Assembly: GCA_002398845.1 (NCBI GenBank)
Contig: DHBY01000045.1
Span: 1 to 5,627, forward strand
Length of the DNA: 5,627 bases
Direction: 5' to 3'
Source: Firmicutes bacterium UBA4916
GTDB taxonomy: Bacteria; Bacillota; Clostridia; Tissierellales; Tepidimicrobiaceae
Both the position numbers and the translations under genes were made by a program. Shown here in pieces: positions 4,885 to 5,627 of this stretch. Under the pieces are notes generated by a model. That model was not told the DNA's origin. It searched no databases and saw nothing but the letters and a program-made list of their open reading frames with translations. Positions within the stretch are counted from its first letter, which is position 1; every line of letters begins with the position of its first letter.

Positions 4885-5627
4885 CTACATTTTCAATACG
4901 TATTTCTCAATAGCATTTGCCACTCCATTTTCATCATTAGTATCTGTGATTATATGGGAATGTTCCTTAATAACCTCATCACCATTTCCCATGGCCACAG
5001 CTAATCCTGCCATTTTAAACATAGATATATCATTTTCATTATCTCCAATAGCTACTACTTCGGATTTATCTATATTTAATGTTTCACATAAATGTTTTAA
5101 AGCATTACCTTTGGAAACTCCTTCATTCATTACCTCTACATTATTAAACCAAGAACTAGAAATATTAATATTCTCTATATCTTTTAGTTTCTCCCTAAAA
5201 CTTAATAATTTATCTTTATCATCTTCAATAAAAACAAATTTATATATAATAGGTTTCTCAGTTTCTAGAAAACCTATGGGGTCATCTAAAACTCTTGTAT
5301 TTATGCGCTGTTTTTTAAACTTCGCATCGCCAGATTGATAAAATTTAAATATTTCATCTCCAACGACTCTTGTATAAAAAGTGTCTTTATCATAAAAGTG
5401 GTAATAGATGTTATTTTTCTCTGCTAACTCCATTACCTTTTTACTTGCACGAATATCCATGTGTTTCTCATAAATAATATCTTTCCCATCTTCACAAGAA
5501 ACTATAGCTCCATTACAAGCAACTATTGGATTTTTTAATTCCATGGATTTTGAATAATATAATGCTGATTCTAATATTCTTCCTGTAGACAAAACTATAT
5601 ATATACCTTCATTAATAGCTTTGTGTA
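4885..5627 (-). CDS. HAD-superfamily (Cof-type, class IIB) phosphatase, N-terminus missing
   Basis: This is a cytoplasmic haloacid-dehalogenase-type hydrolase, probably acting on small sugar or cofactor phosphates; the substrate is unknown. The frame stays open to the right window edge, giving 246 visible residues. The true start, with the nucleophile motif I (DxDGT), lies about 20-30 codons beyond the edge. The in-frame TTG at 5592 is not a start: it encodes the Leu of the conserved IVLSTGR segment, which carries motif II (Ser/Thr) and begins about residue 9 of the visible part. Further on are VACNGA, the variable cap domain typical of class IIB, the motif III lysine in GVSKGNALKHL, and motif IV in VVAIGDNENDISMF followed by GLAVAMGNG. 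It precedes trmL by 15 nt. The subfamily call is firm, but a specific function cannot be assigned. Confidence 0.93.
   Translation of the reverse strand, partial: HKAINEGIYIVLSTGRILESALYYSKSMELKNPIVACNGAIVSCEDGKDIIYEKHMDIRASKKVMELAEKNNIYYHFYDKDTFYTRVVGDEIFKFYQSGDAKFKKQRINTRVLDDPIGFLETEKPIIYKFVFIEDDKDKLLSFREKLKDIENINISSSWFNNVEVMNEGVSKGNALKHLCETLNIDKSEVVAIGDNENDISMFKMAGLAVAMGNGDEVIKEHSHIITDTNDENGVANAIEKYVLKM

Noticed and set aside
4946..5338. 130-codon plus-strand open frame
   Set aside because: Antisense shadow of the HAD phosphatase gene, Ser-rich and without family features.
5590..5592. TTG as a start codon for the HAD phosphatase
   Set aside because: The frame is open further upstream to the window edge, and the TTG encodes a Leu in the conserved motif II segment; the real start is outside the window.

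Overview
This window comes from a low-GC, strictly anaerobic Bacillota that ferments amino acids (Clostridia/Tissierellia type). The evidence is the AT-rich sequence, the strong AGGAGG-type ribosome binding sites, and the start of a glycine reductase (Stickland) operon behind a tandem glycine riboswitch. Every gene I can support is on the minus strand, so transcription runs from right to left. The species cannot be named from this sequence alone.

Right part (about 5627 to 4402): a HAD-superfamily (Cof-type) phosphatase lacking its N-terminus at the window edge is followed 15 nt later by trmL, a SPOUT tRNA wobble 2'-O-methyltransferase. The two look co-transcribed. Middle part (4401 to 2683): a 108-nt gap carrying a near-perfect tandem repeat, then a 536-residue Na+/phosphate cotransporter-family protein with a C-terminal PhoU-like domain.

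Left part (about 2650 to 1) is the metabolic core. A good sigma-A promoter (TTGTCT, 17 bp, TATAAT) starts a long leader that contains a two-aptamer glycine riboswitch and then an intrinsic terminator. The 5' arm of the terminator contains the whole 3' strand of the second aptamer's P1 helix. Glycine binding should therefore block the terminator and turn the operon on. After about 300 nt of AT-rich leader with several inverted repeats and no convincing gene come trxB, trxA and the first 231 codons of grdE, which runs off the left edge.

The logic of the operon is coherent. Glycine is sensed by the riboswitch. TrxB and TrxA pass electrons from NADPH to the glycine reductase complex. GrdE is the proprotein of the substrate-binding protein B of that complex. 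TrxA has the non-standard active site T-C-E-P-C in place of W-C-G-P-C, as expected for thioredoxins dedicated to glycine reductase.

I found no mobile element, CRISPR array, tRNA or rRNA, and no clearly undescribed system. The points most worth following up are the switch architecture, the structured post-terminator leader where grdX might have been expected, and the hairpin between trxA and grdE.
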